Source of the DNA: Salinibacter sp. 10B
GTDB lineage: Bacteria; Bacteroidota; Rhodothermia; Rhodothermales; Salinibacteraceae
NCBI RefSeq assembly: GCF_002954405.1
Contig: NZ_MQWC01000005.1
Span: 186,001-250,000 of the forward strand
Direction of reading: 5' to 3'
Length of the DNA: 64,000 nucleotides
In this document: one piece after another, positions 24,250 to 33,526 of the stretch
Layout: the number at the start of each line of letters is the position of its first letter
Position numbering within the stretch: position 1 is the stretch's first letter
Program-made: the position numbers and the translations under genes
The notes under the pieces: generated by a model
The model's input: only the letters and a program-made list of their open reading frames with translations
Databases searched by the model: none
What the model was told of the DNA's origin: nothing

Positions 24250-27147
24250 TCAGCGCACAATGGTGAGCTTTCGAGTCTTTGACGCGCCGCCAGCGGTGAG
24301 CTGCAGAATGTACACTCCGCTTGCTATCCCGCTCACGTCAAGGGTTTGTTCATACCGCCCAGCTTCCGCACCTGCGTCGACCGTGTGCACCTGACGCCCC
24401 ATCACGTCGTAGAGCGTCAACTCCACCTCCGATCCGATGTCTTCCGGCAGTGCAAACCGTACCTGCGTCTGGGTCCGGACGGGGTTTGGCGCGGGGGCCA
24501 AAAGCTTCACTTCATCAGCTACTCTTCTCCGGATGACTGTCCGGTCGGAAAAGCTCGTCGATCCGTCGAGATCCACCTGTTTGAGACGATAGACCAGCGA
24601 GTCGGTCTCGAAGGGAAGATTTGAGTCCCGAAAACGGTAGGATTGAGGGTTCGAGGTTGTACCTCCGGTGGCCTTGCTTTCCACGAATCCGAGTCGCTTC
24701 CACGATCCCGAGGAAGTGAGTCTTTGAATGGCGAACCCGGCGTTGTTTTGTTCGGAAGCTGTCCGCCAGGAAAGAAAAACATCGCTTTCCTCGATTTGCC
24801 CCTCGAATGCCGTAAACTCGACGGGAAGAGGGTCCCCAAGCGACTCATGAGCCCCGAAGTCAACGGGAGGGCCCCCGTTTGGGGTATTCCCCGTGTCCGA
24901 AACCCCACTCACGTCGTGGTTGCGAGTATTTCCTCCAATGTCGTTTCCTTTGGAGATTGCAGAGTTGTCTCCTGCATCAATAGCCACGGAAGCCCCTCCG
25001 CCCGACCCCGGTCCCTGAAGCCGAAAATCGTCGTCATTGGTCCCAAACTTCCCGTCCGGTCCGGCTCCATCGTTTGATCCCGCAAACTGTGGGTTTTCGT
25101 CGCGAAGATTGGTCCCGCAGCTTACCCCCGAGGGACATCCTCCCCCGATGATTGAGTACCTGGCAAAGGCAGAAGCATCGGAGACGTAGATTTCATTCTC
25201 CGTTCCCGAGCCGTTTCCGTCCGCGTCGGCGGTGTTATTCCAGAGAATCGTGTTGGTAAAAGTCGGGCTCGCGGACCCGTTCGAAGCCTCTCGACGAACG
25301 GAGATTGCTCCTCCCGATTCATTGGCTTCGTTTCCGGTGAAGGTGACGTTGGTAAAGGTCGGTTCGGCGACCGGATTTCCCTGACTCATTCGCGTTCTGA
25401 TATCGACCGCGCCCCCGTCCAATGCTGCCGAATTGCCGGAGAAGATCGAGTTTACTACCGATGGATTGGCCGTTCCTCCGTTCTGAGTCAAAGCAATAAG
25501 ACCGCCCCCACTCGACTCCGAGAGTCCGGTTGCGCTGTTCCCCAGAAACTTTACGTCGGTGAAGGTGGGAGAAGCAACGGCGGGATTTCCATTGTCGTCT
25601 GTATCGTTGGCAAAAATGTCCACCGCACCTCCCTGTCCAGCTTGGTTCGAGGAGAAGGTCACATCAGAGATCTCTGGACGTGCCTCTCCTCCTTCATTAG
25701 CACGAACGACCAGTGCTCCTCCTTGCTGGTCGGCATCATTTGAGCTAAAGCTTGAGGAGCTAAGGGAAAGCTCTGCAGCGCTTGCTCTTCCATCGTCACT
25801 CGTGGTGTCTGCCCCTACCGCAATGGCTCCGGCCCGGTAAGCATTGTTCTGAGAGAATTCTGAATCCGTGACCTCGGAACCGTCAAATCCTCCGTCAAAG
25901 GCAGCAATATAGACGGCCGCTCCTTCATTCGCACTGTTGTTCGAGAATGACGAGTTTTCGATGGTTGCTCGGGTCTCGCTTCGGTCTTGGCCGTCGGGAA
26001 TGGCGCTGAGGAGACTAATTGCCCCCCCTCCAAGAGTATCGTCTCCCTGCTGGTCGTCTCCATCTCGTTTTCCATTTCCAACAAACTCGCAGTTCGTGAA
26101 ATGGGGATTTGCAGTAGCACCAAGCCACAGAGAAGATTGGAAAGCGCCACCAAATTTTTCAGTTATGTTATCCTCGAACCTCGTTCCTGTAATTGTGGGA
26201 CTGATCTCTCCTCCAAACGCAACCATTTCAATTCCTCCTCCATCATTCCCGGAGTAGTTATTTGTAAACTCTCCTTGGTCAATAGAGGGGTTAGAGGTCC
26301 CGTCGCTTCCATTGCCAATCATCCCGCCCCCCAATTCCTCAGCGACGTTCCACCGGATAACAGAATTGGTGAGTGAAGGACTCGACACTCCTCCCGAAGT
26401 CCCTTGGTTAGAGAGGCCGCCTCCGTTCACTGCGCGGTTTCCCTGCATGGTCACGTTCGTAAGGGCTGGACTGCATTTTTTGCCGGATCCGGAACCATTG
26501 CAGAGCAAACCTCCTCCAGTTTTTTTCAGATCGGTCCCGTCGGCTTTTCCGGCCGTTACGGTTACCCCATCCAGAATCGTCATCGAAGTGATGTTCTCAC
26601 TTCCCGTCCCGTCGAGAAGAACGACGTGAGTGGCATTCGTCCCGTTGATGTGGTCGGTCTGTGTCGGGGTCGAGCTGTCGTTGTCACTGTCGGTGTTTGG
26701 CCTCAACACGTCGTCATCCTCCCCGATGTCTCCGGAAAGGCTCACGACGTTAGCCGAGGGGTCCCGAGACGACCGGCTCGACTCGTTTCCCTCAAATCCC
26801 CCGTAGATTGCTACTCCATCACGGGTGAGGGTAAAGCTCGTGTCCGAGTCGGCCATGTGTTCGGTTGAGCCGTCTCCATCGTTGTCCACGTTATCCACGT
26901 CGGGATAGTAGGTCCCTTCTGCGATCCAGATCTCAACGTCGGTTCCTGGGTTGGCGTTGGCCTGATCAAAAGCGTCCTGGAGGGCCGGGTATGCACTTCC
27001 CCAGGAAGTGCCATCCCCCGAGGCAGATGCATCTACGTCAACGTGGATTATGGTTTGGGCTTGTCCTGGAACGGCTGTAAGAACAGAAGAAATGAGCAAT
27101 ACGAAAAGCAGTAAGAGGGAGTAGCGAATTGGACTCATGTGGGGCAT
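24250..27147 (-). CDS. Surface beta-helix protein with type IX secretion sorting domain
   Basis: 965 residues. A signal peptide (YSLLLLFVLLISSVLTAVPGQAQ) is followed by an N-terminal DASASGDGTSWGSAYPALQDAF block typical of parallel beta-helix choice-of-anchor proteins. About 550 residues of irregular repeats follow, with the pattern T-F-T-N-V-x-F-x-G-N-x-A-x-x-x-GGA-V, diagnostic of a right-handed beta-helix. After a linker, a beta-sandwich (PVEFTAFEGQIEESDVFLSWRTASE) precedes a C-terminal sorting domain (about 885-965: APAPNP near the start, LYDVMGRQV, SGIASGVYILQL, KTRKLTIVR), as recognised by the type IX secretion system of Bacteroidota relatives. It is probably displayed on or shed from the surface. 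Low charge-repeat regions and Asn/Asp/Gly richness are normal for such folds. The role is unknown; adhesin or polysaccharide binding are options. Confidence 0.85.
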   Translation of the reverse strand: MPHMSPIRYSLLLLFVLLISSVLTAVPGQAQTIIHVDVDASASGDGTSWGSAYPALQDAFDQANANPGTDVEIWIAEGTYYPDVDNVDNDGDGSTEHMADSDTSFTLTRDGVAIYGGFEGNESSRSSRDPSANVVSLSGDIGEDDDVLRPNTDSDNDSSTPTQTDHINGTNATHVVLLDGTGSENITSMTILDGVTVTAGKADGTDLKKTGGGLLCNGSGSGKKCSPALTNVTMQGNRAVNGGGLSNQGTSGGVSSPSLTNSVIRWNVAEELGGGMIGNGSDGTSNPSIDQGEFTNNYSGNDGGGIEMVAFGGEISPTITGTRFEDNITEKFGGAFQSSLWLGATANPHFTNCEFVGNGKRDGDDQQGDDTLGGGAISLLSAIPDGQDRSETRATIENSSFSNNSANEGAAVYIAAFDGGFDGSEVTDSEFSQNNAYRAGAIAVGADTTSDDGRASAAELSLSSSSFSSNDADQQGGALVVRANEGGEARPEISDVTFSSNQAGQGGAVDIFANDTDDNGNPAVASPTFTDVKFLGNSATGLSESSGGGLIALTQNGGTANPSVVNSIFSGNSAALDGGAVDIRTRMSQGNPVAEPTFTNVTFTGNEANESGGAISVRREASNGSASPTFTNTILWNNTADADGNGSGTENEIYVSDASAFARYSIIGGGCPSGVSCGTNLRDENPQFAGSNDGAGPDGKFGTNDDDFRLQGPGSGGGASVAIDAGDNSAISKGNDIGGNTRNHDVSGVSDTGNTPNGGPPVDFGAHESLGDPLPVEFTAFEGQIEESDVFLSWRTASEQNNAGFAIQRLTSSGSWKRLGFVESKATGGTTSNPQSYRFRDSNLPFETDSLVYRLKQVDLDGSTSFSDRTVIRRRVADEVKLLAPAPNPVRTQTQVRFALPEDIGSEVELTLYDVMGRQVHTVDAGAEAGRYEQTLDVSGIASGVYILQLTAGGASKTRKLTIVR

Positions 27148-27361
27148 GTGGGGAGAAAATCAGTGTCATCGGCGAGAGGAAGCATCCGGCAATATGTTCT
27201 CCTTCTATTGCATGTTCGTAGATTTATCCCGATAACAGTAAATTTCAGGCTTTCCGGAGGGAGAATTTCTTTTCTCCTTCAGAAGGCACATCTACCTTCA
27301 AAAACCCCGCCATGTAATCAATTTTCAGCGGGTTCTAAATACTGAGTGCGGCTAAAAACTA

Positions 27362-27635
27362 GACTGCGAACCGAGAGTCTCAATCAAGCGGGTCGGACTT
27401 TCCTTTGGGGCCACTCCCCTTCCTTCTGGGCAGCCCAACCCTGTCGGGGCATCTGCGTGATCAGCCTGTCAACTGAGCACAGAGCAGGTACACCTCCGCA
27501 CTGGATATCAAGACGCAATAAGAGCGAGGACATGATGCTCACTGAAGGGGCATCAGATGAACAGCACAGCCCCGCCCTCCCTTTCAAGGCGGTCTCGTCC
27601 CGCAAGTCGAGAGAGGTGGCGTGGGGTCTTTCCCC
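27362..27635 (+). repeat. Direct repeat A, copy 1
   Basis: About 274 bp that recur in the same orientation at 31647-31930, with roughly 90% identity by eye. The two copies flank the MacAB-type efflux operon. The second copy has an extra 15 bp from an internal duplication of CACCTCCRCACTGGA. The leftward frame it contains has no recognised domain. Confidence 0.75.
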
Positions 27636-27639
27636 TTTA

Positions 27640-27798
27640 GATACTGTTTTGATTTTTGAGCGGGTTTGAGAATCGACGAGATATTTCGCAGGAATTGGAG
27701 GGCTGTCCGTTGCTCAGAAGGAGCCCCTGTTGGATCCCGACGATCTGCAGTCGTCGCGCTCTGCCTGAACTGTCATCGTGGGAAATCAAAACAATCTC
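27640..27798 (+). mobile_element. 159-bp MITE, copy 1
   Basis: Non-coding 159-bp element with terminal inverted repeats (GATACTGTTTTGATTT on the left, reverse complement GAGATTGTTTTGATTT on the right). A second copy of exactly the same length lies in inverse orientation at 45947-46105 and differs at only about nine positions by eye. The flanks are TTA on the left and TAA on the right, fitting the 3-bp TNA duplication of the IS1031-like IS5 group, though not identical here. Confidence 0.75.
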
Positions 27799-27859
27799 TA
27801 AGCTCTCCGAGCCTTAACCGACCGCCCCTCCAACTGGCGACGGCTCCAACAAGGAGACC

Positions 27860-27993
27860 AGTCCAGCGCCCCCTCCAGCGCTGCCAAGCTTCCAGAGAAA
27901 ATGGAGTTTACGACCGATAGGCTGGCCGTTCCTCCGTTCTGAGTCACGACATAGAAAGCGCCCCCACTCGACTCCAAGAGTCCCGTGGCGGTC
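27860..27993 (-). pseudogene. Detached fragment of a beta-helix surface protein gene
   Basis: This stretch is similar at nucleotide level to 25410-25540 inside the large beta-helix gene. The aligned leftward translation shows TQNGGTA then VVNSIFSG in both, with several differences and no upstream or downstream continuation. It appears to be a leftover of a second, related beta-helix gene or a duplicated piece, and ends 11 bp before the permease gene stop. Confidence 0.65.
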
Positions 27994-28004
27994 TCTTATT
28001 CGGA

Positions 28005-29213
28005 TTACTCATACCGTAACGCGTCGATGGGATCGAGGCGAGCGGCGCGGCGGGCCGGCACGAAGCCAAAGAGCACGCCCACGGCGCCGGAGAAGACGAA
28101 CGCGACAATAACGATCATCGGGTCGAAGACGAAGGGCACGCCCAGCATCGGCGCCGCGACGGCGGCCAGGGCAAGGCCCAGTCCGATGCCCACCAGTCCG
28201 CCGAACAGGGACAGTACGACGGCCTCCACGAGGAACTGAAGCAGCACCTCTCGTCCCTGCGCTCCAATGGCGAGCCGGATGCCGATCTCGCGCGTCCGCT
28301 CCGTCACGGACACGAGCATGATGTTCATGATGCCGATGCCCCCCACCAGCAGACTGATGGCAGCAATGGCACCCAGGAAGGTGGTGAGAACGCCGGTCGT
28401 GCTCTCCACGATCGTAGCGATTTCGGCCATGTCTTGCACCGTAAAGTCGTCTTCTTCTCCCGCCAGAATGCGGCGCCGCTGCCGCAGTAGGCGCTCGATG
28501 TCAGCCTGGACCTCGGGCGTCGCGGCCTCGCTCACAGCAGACACGAAGATCAGGCTGACGTCGTCGTCTCCCGTGATGCGACGCTGAAGGGCACGTAGGG
28601 GCGTGAGGATGAAGTCGTCCTGGTCCATCCCGAAGGTGGATTCCCCTTTTTCTTCCAGCACCCCCACGACGCGGCAGGCGGCCGTGCCCAGCCGGATGGA
28701 CGCCCCCAACGGATTTTGCAGGCCGAACAACTCTTCACGCACGGTGGCCCCCAGCAGGCAGACGAGCGACCCGGACTGCAGCTCCCCCTCGGTGAAGGAG
28801 CGGCCCAGGGCGAGCGGCCAGTCGCGCGTGGCGAGGTAGCCGTTGGTCGTGCCGGTGACCGTGGTCGACCAGTTTTCGTTGCTGTACACCGCGACGGCGG
28901 GGGCCGAGGCCGTAGGGGCAATGGCCTCAATCCCGGAAATCTCCCGCTCGATGGCCGCCACGTCGGCTCGTTCGAATGGTGCGGCACTCACTTGAATGCC
29001 GCCATGCTGAGGCCGCGTCCCGGGCCGCACGGTAATGAGGTTGCTCCCGAGGCTCGAAATCTCGCCCGTAATTTGCGAGGTGGCGCCGCCGCCCAGCGTC
29101 ACCATGCTGATGACGGCGCCTACTCCGATGACAATGCCGAGGATCGTGAGGAACGAGCGCATGGCGTTGCGCCCGAGTTCGCGGAGGGCCAGCCGAATCG
29201 TGCTCCAGATCAT
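28005..29213 (-). CDS. macB: MacB-type ABC transporter permease
   Basis: 402 residues. An N-terminal transmembrane helix (MRSFLTILGIVIGVGAVISMV) is followed by a large periplasmic domain (about 45-270, MacB_PCD-like). Three C-terminal helices belong to the FtsX-like permease core (ISLLVGGIGIMNIMLVSVTERTREIGIRLAIGA; then two more to the C-terminus). In E. coli, MacB is one chain with its ATPase; here the ATPase is a separate upstream gene. The start overlaps the ATPase stop (ATGA). With its adaptor it should form a tripartite efflux or mechanotransmission pump exporting drugs, peptides or lipoproteins; the substrate is not predictable. No TolC-like gene is adjacent. Confidence 0.88.
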   Translation of the reverse strand: MIWSTIRLALRELGRNAMRSFLTILGIVIGVGAVISMVTLGGGATSQITGEISSLGSNLITVRPGTRPQHGGIQVSAAPFERADVAAIEREISGIEAIAPTASAPAVAVYSNENWSTTVTGTTNGYLATRDWPLALGRSFTEGELQSGSLVCLLGATVREELFGLQNPLGASIRLGTAACRVVGVLEEKGESTFGMDQDDFILTPLRALQRRITGDDDVSLIFVSAVSEAATPEVQADIERLLRQRRRILAGEEDDFTVQDMAEIATIVESTTGVLTTFLGAIAAISLLVGGIGIMNIMLVSVTERTREIGIRLAIGAQGREVLLQFLVEAVVLSLFGGLVGIGLGLALAAVAAPMLGVPFVFDPMIVIVAFVFSGAVGVLFGFVPARRAARLDPIDALRYE

Positions 29214-29995
29214 GAGGGCATCCCTCCCACGTCGAGCGGCGTCGGGGCGGCGGGACGCTCCCGATCCGACACGACGCGCCCGTCCAGAAAGCGAACGATG
29301 CGCCCGGCGTATGCGGCCATGTCTTCCTCGTGCGTGACCATGACGATGGTGATTCCGCGGTCCGTGTTGAGGGAGGACAACAAGTCCATGATCTCGCGGC
29401 TGGTCTTCGAGTCGAGATTGCCCGTCGGCTCGTCTGCCAGGAGGAGCGAGGGAGCCGTCACGATGGCTCGTGCGACGGCCACGCGTTGCTGTTGCCCCCC
29501 CGACAGTTCAGCAGAGGTATGATGCTCGCGGCCTTGCAACCCCACGGCGGCCAATGCTTCTCCCGCGCGATGACGTCGTTCCCGTCCCGGCACGCGCCGG
29601 TACACGAGCGGCATTTCAACGTTTTCGAGGGCCGACGTGCGCTTCAGCAGATTGTACCCCTGAAAGACGAACCCGAGATAGTGCCGCCGCAGCAATGCTC
29701 GCTGATTCCGGTTGAGACTGCCCACCTCCACGTCCGAAAATCGATACGAGCCCGACGTGGGGGTGTCGAGGCAGCCGATCATGTTGAGGCACGTGGATTT
29801 GCCGGACCCGCTCGGCCCCATGATGGCGACGAACTCCCCCGTGTCGATCCGCAGGTCTACATTATCGAGCGCACGGACTTCCGCCATGCCTTCGCCATAG
29901 AGTTTCGTCATGCCCTGAAACTCGACCAGCGGTGTACTCCCGTGAGAAGAGGGCTCGGTCTCCGTTGGAGCTTCATATTGAAGGGCAGTGGTCAT
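29210..29995 (-). CDS. MacB/LolD-type ABC transporter ATPase
   Basis: 261 residues. It has Walker A GPSGSGKST, the Q-loop region FVFQGYNLLKR, signature LSGGQQQRVAVARA, Walker B LLLADEPTGNLD and the H-loop TIVMVTHEED. This set, including GNLD, is typical of the MacB/LolD/FtsE class that drives non-canonical permeases with an FtsX-like core. It overlaps the adaptor gene upstream and the permease gene downstream by four bases each, so the three are translationally coupled. The first about 25 residues are a poorly conserved extension. Confidence 0.9.
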   Translation of the reverse strand: MTTALQYEAPTETEPSSHGSTPLVEFQGMTKLYGEGMAEVRALDNVDLRIDTGEFVAIMGPSGSGKSTCLNMIGCLDTPTSGSYRFSDVEVGSLNRNQRALLRRHYLGFVFQGYNLLKRTSALENVEMPLVYRRVPGRERRHRAGEALAAVGLQGREHHTSAELSGGQQQRVAVARAIVTAPSLLLADEPTGNLDSKTSREIMDLLSSLNTDRGITIVMVTHEEDMAAYAGRIVRFLDGRVVSDRERPAAPTPLDVGGMPS

Positions 29996-31260
29996 GCGTC
30001 CGTGCGGTTGAGGTTCATCAAGAGTGGAGTTCCCGGGGTCACCTCACCGTCGCGCACCTCCGTCCACTGGCCGTCTGTGCGGCCCGGGATGACCGTGATT
30101 GCGACCGGCGTGTCGTTCTTTAGGGTCCACACGATTTCTGTACCGGGAGCCCGCTCCTGTTCGGGAGGGGCCGCATCGGGCGGCGTGAACCGCAGGGCAC
30201 TGTTGGGGACGAGGAGGGCGTCGGTCACCGTGTCGGTGGTGATGTCGGCCGTGGCCGTCATGCCGGGGCGGAGGGCCCCGTCGGCATTGTCGACGGTCAT
30301 AACGGCTTCATAGGTCACGACGCCGGAGACAGTCTTCGAGGCGTAGTGGACTTTCGTAACGCCGGCAGGAAACGTGCGACCGGGGTAGGCGTCGACCGTG
30401 AACGTGGCGGGTTGCCCAGCGTCGACTTGTCCCACGTCCGCCTCATCCACGTCCACATGCAGCTCCATCTGCGTGAGGTCGCGTGCAAGCGTGAAGAGGA
30501 CGGGCGTCTGGAACGAGGCGGCGACGGCCTGACCGGGGTCCACCGCCCGCGAGAGAACGAGCCCGTCGATGGAGGAGCGGATGGACGCCTTTCGGAGCGT
30601 CGTTTCCGCCACGTCGAGCGCAGCTTCAGCCACAGAGATTTGTGCTTCGCTGCTAGTCACCGACGCCTCGGCGCGAGCCAGTGCTGCCTGTGCAGCTTCG
30701 AATTCCTGGGGCGAGATGAAGTCGCGGGCGGCCAGTTGCTCGGCGCGAGCGGTCTGTAGACGCTGCTCCTCCAGCGTGGCGTCGGCCTGGGCGAGGGCGG
30801 CCCGAGCGGCGGTGAGGTTGGCTTCGGCCTGCACGACCTCGGCCTGCAGCCGGTCCGTGTCGAGTCGCGCCAGCACTTGTCCGCGCGTCACCCGATCGTT
30901 CACGTCGACGAGAACGGATTCCACCAGCCCGGAAATCTCGCTGCCCACGTCCACCGTCGTCACCGCCTCCAGCGCCCCCGTAGCCGTCACCGACAGGGTG
31001 AGTGTGCCCCGGCGAGCGTCGAGAGTCTGATACGATACGGGGTCGCCCCCCCGTGTAAAGACCCACGTTCCCACCGCCGCAACAGCGAGAAGGAAAAGCA
31101 GAAGTACGCCCCACCGTCTCCATCGCCGTCGTGAAGACGAATCGTCGAGGCCGAGGGTCTCTTCGATGGCCTCCGGCGGGGTCGTGTCCGCCGGCGTATT
31201 GCGGGCCGTCGGCGGCGGGGCGTTCGGGGAGCGTGAAGCCGTACGGGGATCGCGCGTCAT
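29992..31260 (-). CDS. macA: MacA/HlyD-type efflux periplasmic adaptor
   Basis: 422 residues from the ATG at 31260; a TTG four codons upstream is less likely. A basic cytoplasmic tail (SSRRRWRRWG) precedes one transmembrane helix (VLLLFLLAVAAVGTWVF, about 51-68), so it is anchored in the inner membrane. The lipoyl half-motif (TATGALEAVTTVDVGSEISG, VDVNDRVTRGQVLARLD), a long alpha-helical hairpin with Ala/Gln-rich coiled coil (about 125-215), the second lipoyl half (IRSSIDGLVLSRAVDPGQAV) and a beta-barrel domain follow. The layout matches MacA/RND adaptors. It is the first gene of the three-gene operon. Direct repeats A flank the whole operon. Confidence 0.9.
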   Translation of the reverse strand: MTRDPRTASRSPNAPPPTARNTPADTTPPEAIEETLGLDDSSSRRRWRRWGVLLLFLLAVAAVGTWVFTRGGDPVSYQTLDARRGTLTLSVTATGALEAVTTVDVGSEISGLVESVLVDVNDRVTRGQVLARLDTDRLQAEVVQAEANLTAARAALAQADATLEEQRLQTARAEQLAARDFISPQEFEAAQAALARAEASVTSSEAQISVAEAALDVAETTLRKASIRSSIDGLVLSRAVDPGQAVAASFQTPVLFTLARDLTQMELHVDVDEADVGQVDAGQPATFTVDAYPGRTFPAGVTKVHYASKTVSGVVTYEAVMTVDNADGALRPGMTATADITTDTVTDALLVPNSALRFTPPDAAPPEQERAPGTEIVWTLKNDTPVAITVIPGRTDGQWTEVRDGEVTPGTPLLMNLNRTDA

Positions 31261-31646
31261 GGGAGGCCTCAAGGTAGAGGAGCGAGGATTGCCGACAATC
31301 TACGCCAGGCCGGGACGAGAGGACGCCCGAAGAAGTGCTCGTATTCGTGTCGGGGGCCTGCGCATTCGGGCGTAGGAATTGCCCCTGCGCCCGCTGCGCC
31401 AGAGGTGGAGCCGGAATCGGTGTACGACCGGTTGTACATTTGGCTGACCGATCCGCTGTCCAGACGACGAGCGGTGCGTTTACGGCAACGGGGAACGCCC
31501 AAATTGCCTACCGCTTTCTCGTAATAGACGTGGTCGGTCCCTTACGCGACAAAAGTCGTTCGATCCTTCAAACTTCTGACTGAGGTCATGAATGTGGGGA
31601 CTCACCCGCTTGCTACAAACACTGACGGGCTTCGAAGTCTGAGCTC

Positions 31647-31930
31647 GACTGCAAACCAAGAGGCTCATGCAAGCGGATCGGACTTTCCTTTGGGGCCACT
31701 CCCCTTCCTTCTGGGCAGCCCAACCCTGTCGGGGCATCTGCGTGATCAGCCTGTCAACTGAGCACAGAGCAGGCACACCTCCGCACTGGACACCTCCACA
31801 CTGGATATCAGGACGCAATAAGAGCGAGGCCATGATGCTCACTGAAGGGGCATCAGATGAACAACACAGCCCCGCCCTCCCTTTCAAGGCGGTCTCGTCC
31901 CGCATGTTGAGATAGGTGGCGTGGGCGCTT
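31647..31930 (+). repeat. Direct repeat A, copy 2
   Basis: Second copy of the repeat at 27362-27635, same orientation, about 4.3 kb away on the other side of the MacAB operon. It contains CACCTCCGCACTGGA followed directly by CACCTCCACACTGGA, a 15-bp internal duplication that is single in copy 1. Confidence 0.75.
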
Positions 31931-32095
31931 TCCTCGTTTAGAGCGCGGGCCCGGCCTACGTTCTACTGGCGGGTAATCTGGAGGAGCTGGTCGGTTTTGC
32001 TTTTAGCACCGGCCGAAATAGGAAAGCGTGAAGGCCCTCACGCCCGGGCGGTCAACATGGTGTTGATAAGCTGATAGAAGCGATGTTCTCAGATG

Positions 32096-32127
32096 GCCCG
32101 CGGGAGCATCATTCTCGTGGGCTTTTT
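32096..32127 (+). terminator. Candidate rho-independent terminator
   Basis: The stem GCCCGC/GTGGGC plus GAG/CTC with a 2-nt bulge and a 7-nt loop (arms 32096-32106 and 32114-32122) is followed by TTTTT. No rightward gene ends just before it, so it may terminate an unrecognised transcript or insulate the integrase. Confidence 0.45.
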
Positions 32128-32262
32128 CTGTTGGAGTCGTGTATATCCATCAGGGTCTGTGCCTTGTGGCAGCTTATCGGTTGTTATAGGGACGAAATTC
32201 CTCTATTCTGAGGGCGGCTGAAGGAGCGGTTCAAACCCGACGGCACCCTCATCGCATGCGTT

Positions 32263-32268
32263 TATAAT
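32263..32268 (+). promoter_or_regulatory. Candidate -10 box of the integrase
   Basis: A perfect TATAAT lies 45 bp upstream of the integrase ATG in a locally AT-rich patch. No good -35 box is seen at the right spacing. Confidence 0.3.
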
Positions 32269-32313
32269 TTAGGTACGTCACAATACAAACGGGTCCCCCA
32301 GGCCTACCAGACC

Positions 32314-33486
32314 ATGACCGACGAGCCCAGTCCGCCGTCCACCGCAGAGCCCTCCGAAAACGATAACACGGGCGAACTCGCCCCACCACCCCTCTCTGAA
32401 ATTCGTCAGAATGCGCCCGATTCGAGGGATATGGATGGCGACTCTGAGGACGCGGGTTCCGAGCAAAAAACCGAGGCGTTAGAGGACCCCGAGCGCCTGC
32501 GCGAGCTACAGGAAAGTCTCGGTCGGCTTGAAGACTTTGCTGCCCAGAGCCAGGCCGAAAACACCATCCGGGCCTACGCCGCAGACCTGGAGGACTTTCG
32601 GCACTGGTGCAAAAAATACGATCGGGAGTGGCTCCCTGCGAAGCCGAAGACGATCGGTCTCTATCTTGGGGCGCGGGCCGACGATCTCAGTCTTGCGACG
32701 CTGGAAAGGCGCCTTGCCGCAATCGCCTCCCTGCACAAAGAAGAAGGCTACGAGTCGCCAGCCTCCGTCGCCGAAGGTCCCCTTCGGAAGATCTGGAAAG
32801 GCATTGTCCGAGAGAAAACCCGACAGCAAGATGGCGCCCCGCCTCTTATGGTCGAGGACCTCAGGTCCATTATCGAGCACCTGCCCCGTTACCAGGCAGA
32901 AGATGACGGCCCCACAGGTCAGCTGACGCTGACAGCTCTGCGCGACCGTGCGCTCCTATTGGTTGGCTGGACCGGAGCGCTTCGCCGGAGCGAGCTCGTC
33001 GCGCTCACGACGGACGATGTTCAATTCGTCGAAGGCCAGGGCGTGAACGTCTACGTCCGTCGCTCGAAGGCCGATCAGGAAGGCACGGGACTCGTCAAGG
33101 GCCTGCCCTACGGCTCGAACAAAGACACCTGCCCGGTCACGGCCCTCCGGCAGTGGCTTCAAGCAGCTGAGGCAGAAGTTGAGGGGACGTTTGAGGGAGA
33201 CATCTTCCGCCGCTTCTACCGGGGCGAATCCATCGGCGAGAGTGCAATGACGGCTCAATACGTCTCAAAGGTTTTGAAGCGCCACGCCGCGAGCGCCGGG
33301 CTTGACCCGGAGGCGTACTCTGCCCACTCCCTTCGGGCGGGCTTTATCACGCAGGCGATCCGCGCCGGGAAGGCCGAACGCCGTGTCAAGGAGCACTCCG
33401 GCCACGCCAGCTGGGAAACGTTCAACCAGTACGTCGAGGAGGCGGGAACCTTCCAGGATAACCCCGCCGAGGACATCGGGCTGTAG
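32314..33486 (+). CDS. Tyrosine recombinase/integrase
   Basis: 390 residues. An acidic N-terminal tail (about 1-65) is followed by a SAM-like core-binding domain (about 70-165: SQAENTIRAYAADLEDFRHWC). The catalytic domain (about 175-385) has the expected residues: Arg224 in WTGALRRSELVAL, Lys252 in RRSKADQEG, His338 and Arg341 in SAHSLRAG, His364 in HSGHAS, and the nucleophile Tyr373 in FNQYVEEA. All are present, so it should be active in site-specific recombination, as an integrase of an island or a resolvase. A dead relative lies at 23992-24088. The genes to its right (broken DUF3987 gene, small HTH regulator) look like remains of an integrated element. No attachment site could be identified. 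Confidence 0.88.
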   Translation: MTDEPSPPSTAEPSENDNTGELAPPPLSEIRQNAPDSRDMDGDSEDAGSEQKTEALEDPERLRELQESLGRLEDFAAQSQAENTIRAYAADLEDFRHWCKKYDREWLPAKPKTIGLYLGARADDLSLATLERRLAAIASLHKEEGYESPASVAEGPLRKIWKGIVREKTRQQDGAPPLMVEDLRSIIEHLPRYQAEDDGPTGQLTLTALRDRALLLVGWTGALRRSELVALTTDDVQFVEGQGVNVYVRRSKADQEGTGLVKGLPYGSNKDTCPVTALRQWLQAAEAEVEGTFEGDIFRRFYRGESIGESAMTAQYVSKVLKRHAASAGLDPEAYSAHSLRAGFITQAIRAGKAERRVKEHSGHASWETFNQYVEEAGTFQDNPAEDIGL

Positions 33487-33526
33487 TTGGATCTCACTTG
33501 CCTTTGGTGCCGCGTGGTTATGCAGT

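Larger units (their letters stand above)
31261..32313. other. Intergenic zone with repeat A copy 2
   Basis: About 1 kb upstream of both the adaptor (left) and the integrase (right). Apart from repeat A copy 2, a candidate terminator and a candidate -10 box (listed separately), I see no gene. Confidence 0.45.

Noticed and set aside
32228-32250. T-loop-like GGTTCAAACCC before the integrase, possible tRNA 3' end/attachment site
   Set aside because: The flanking bases form only about three of five T-stem pairs and no acceptor or anticodon arm is found.
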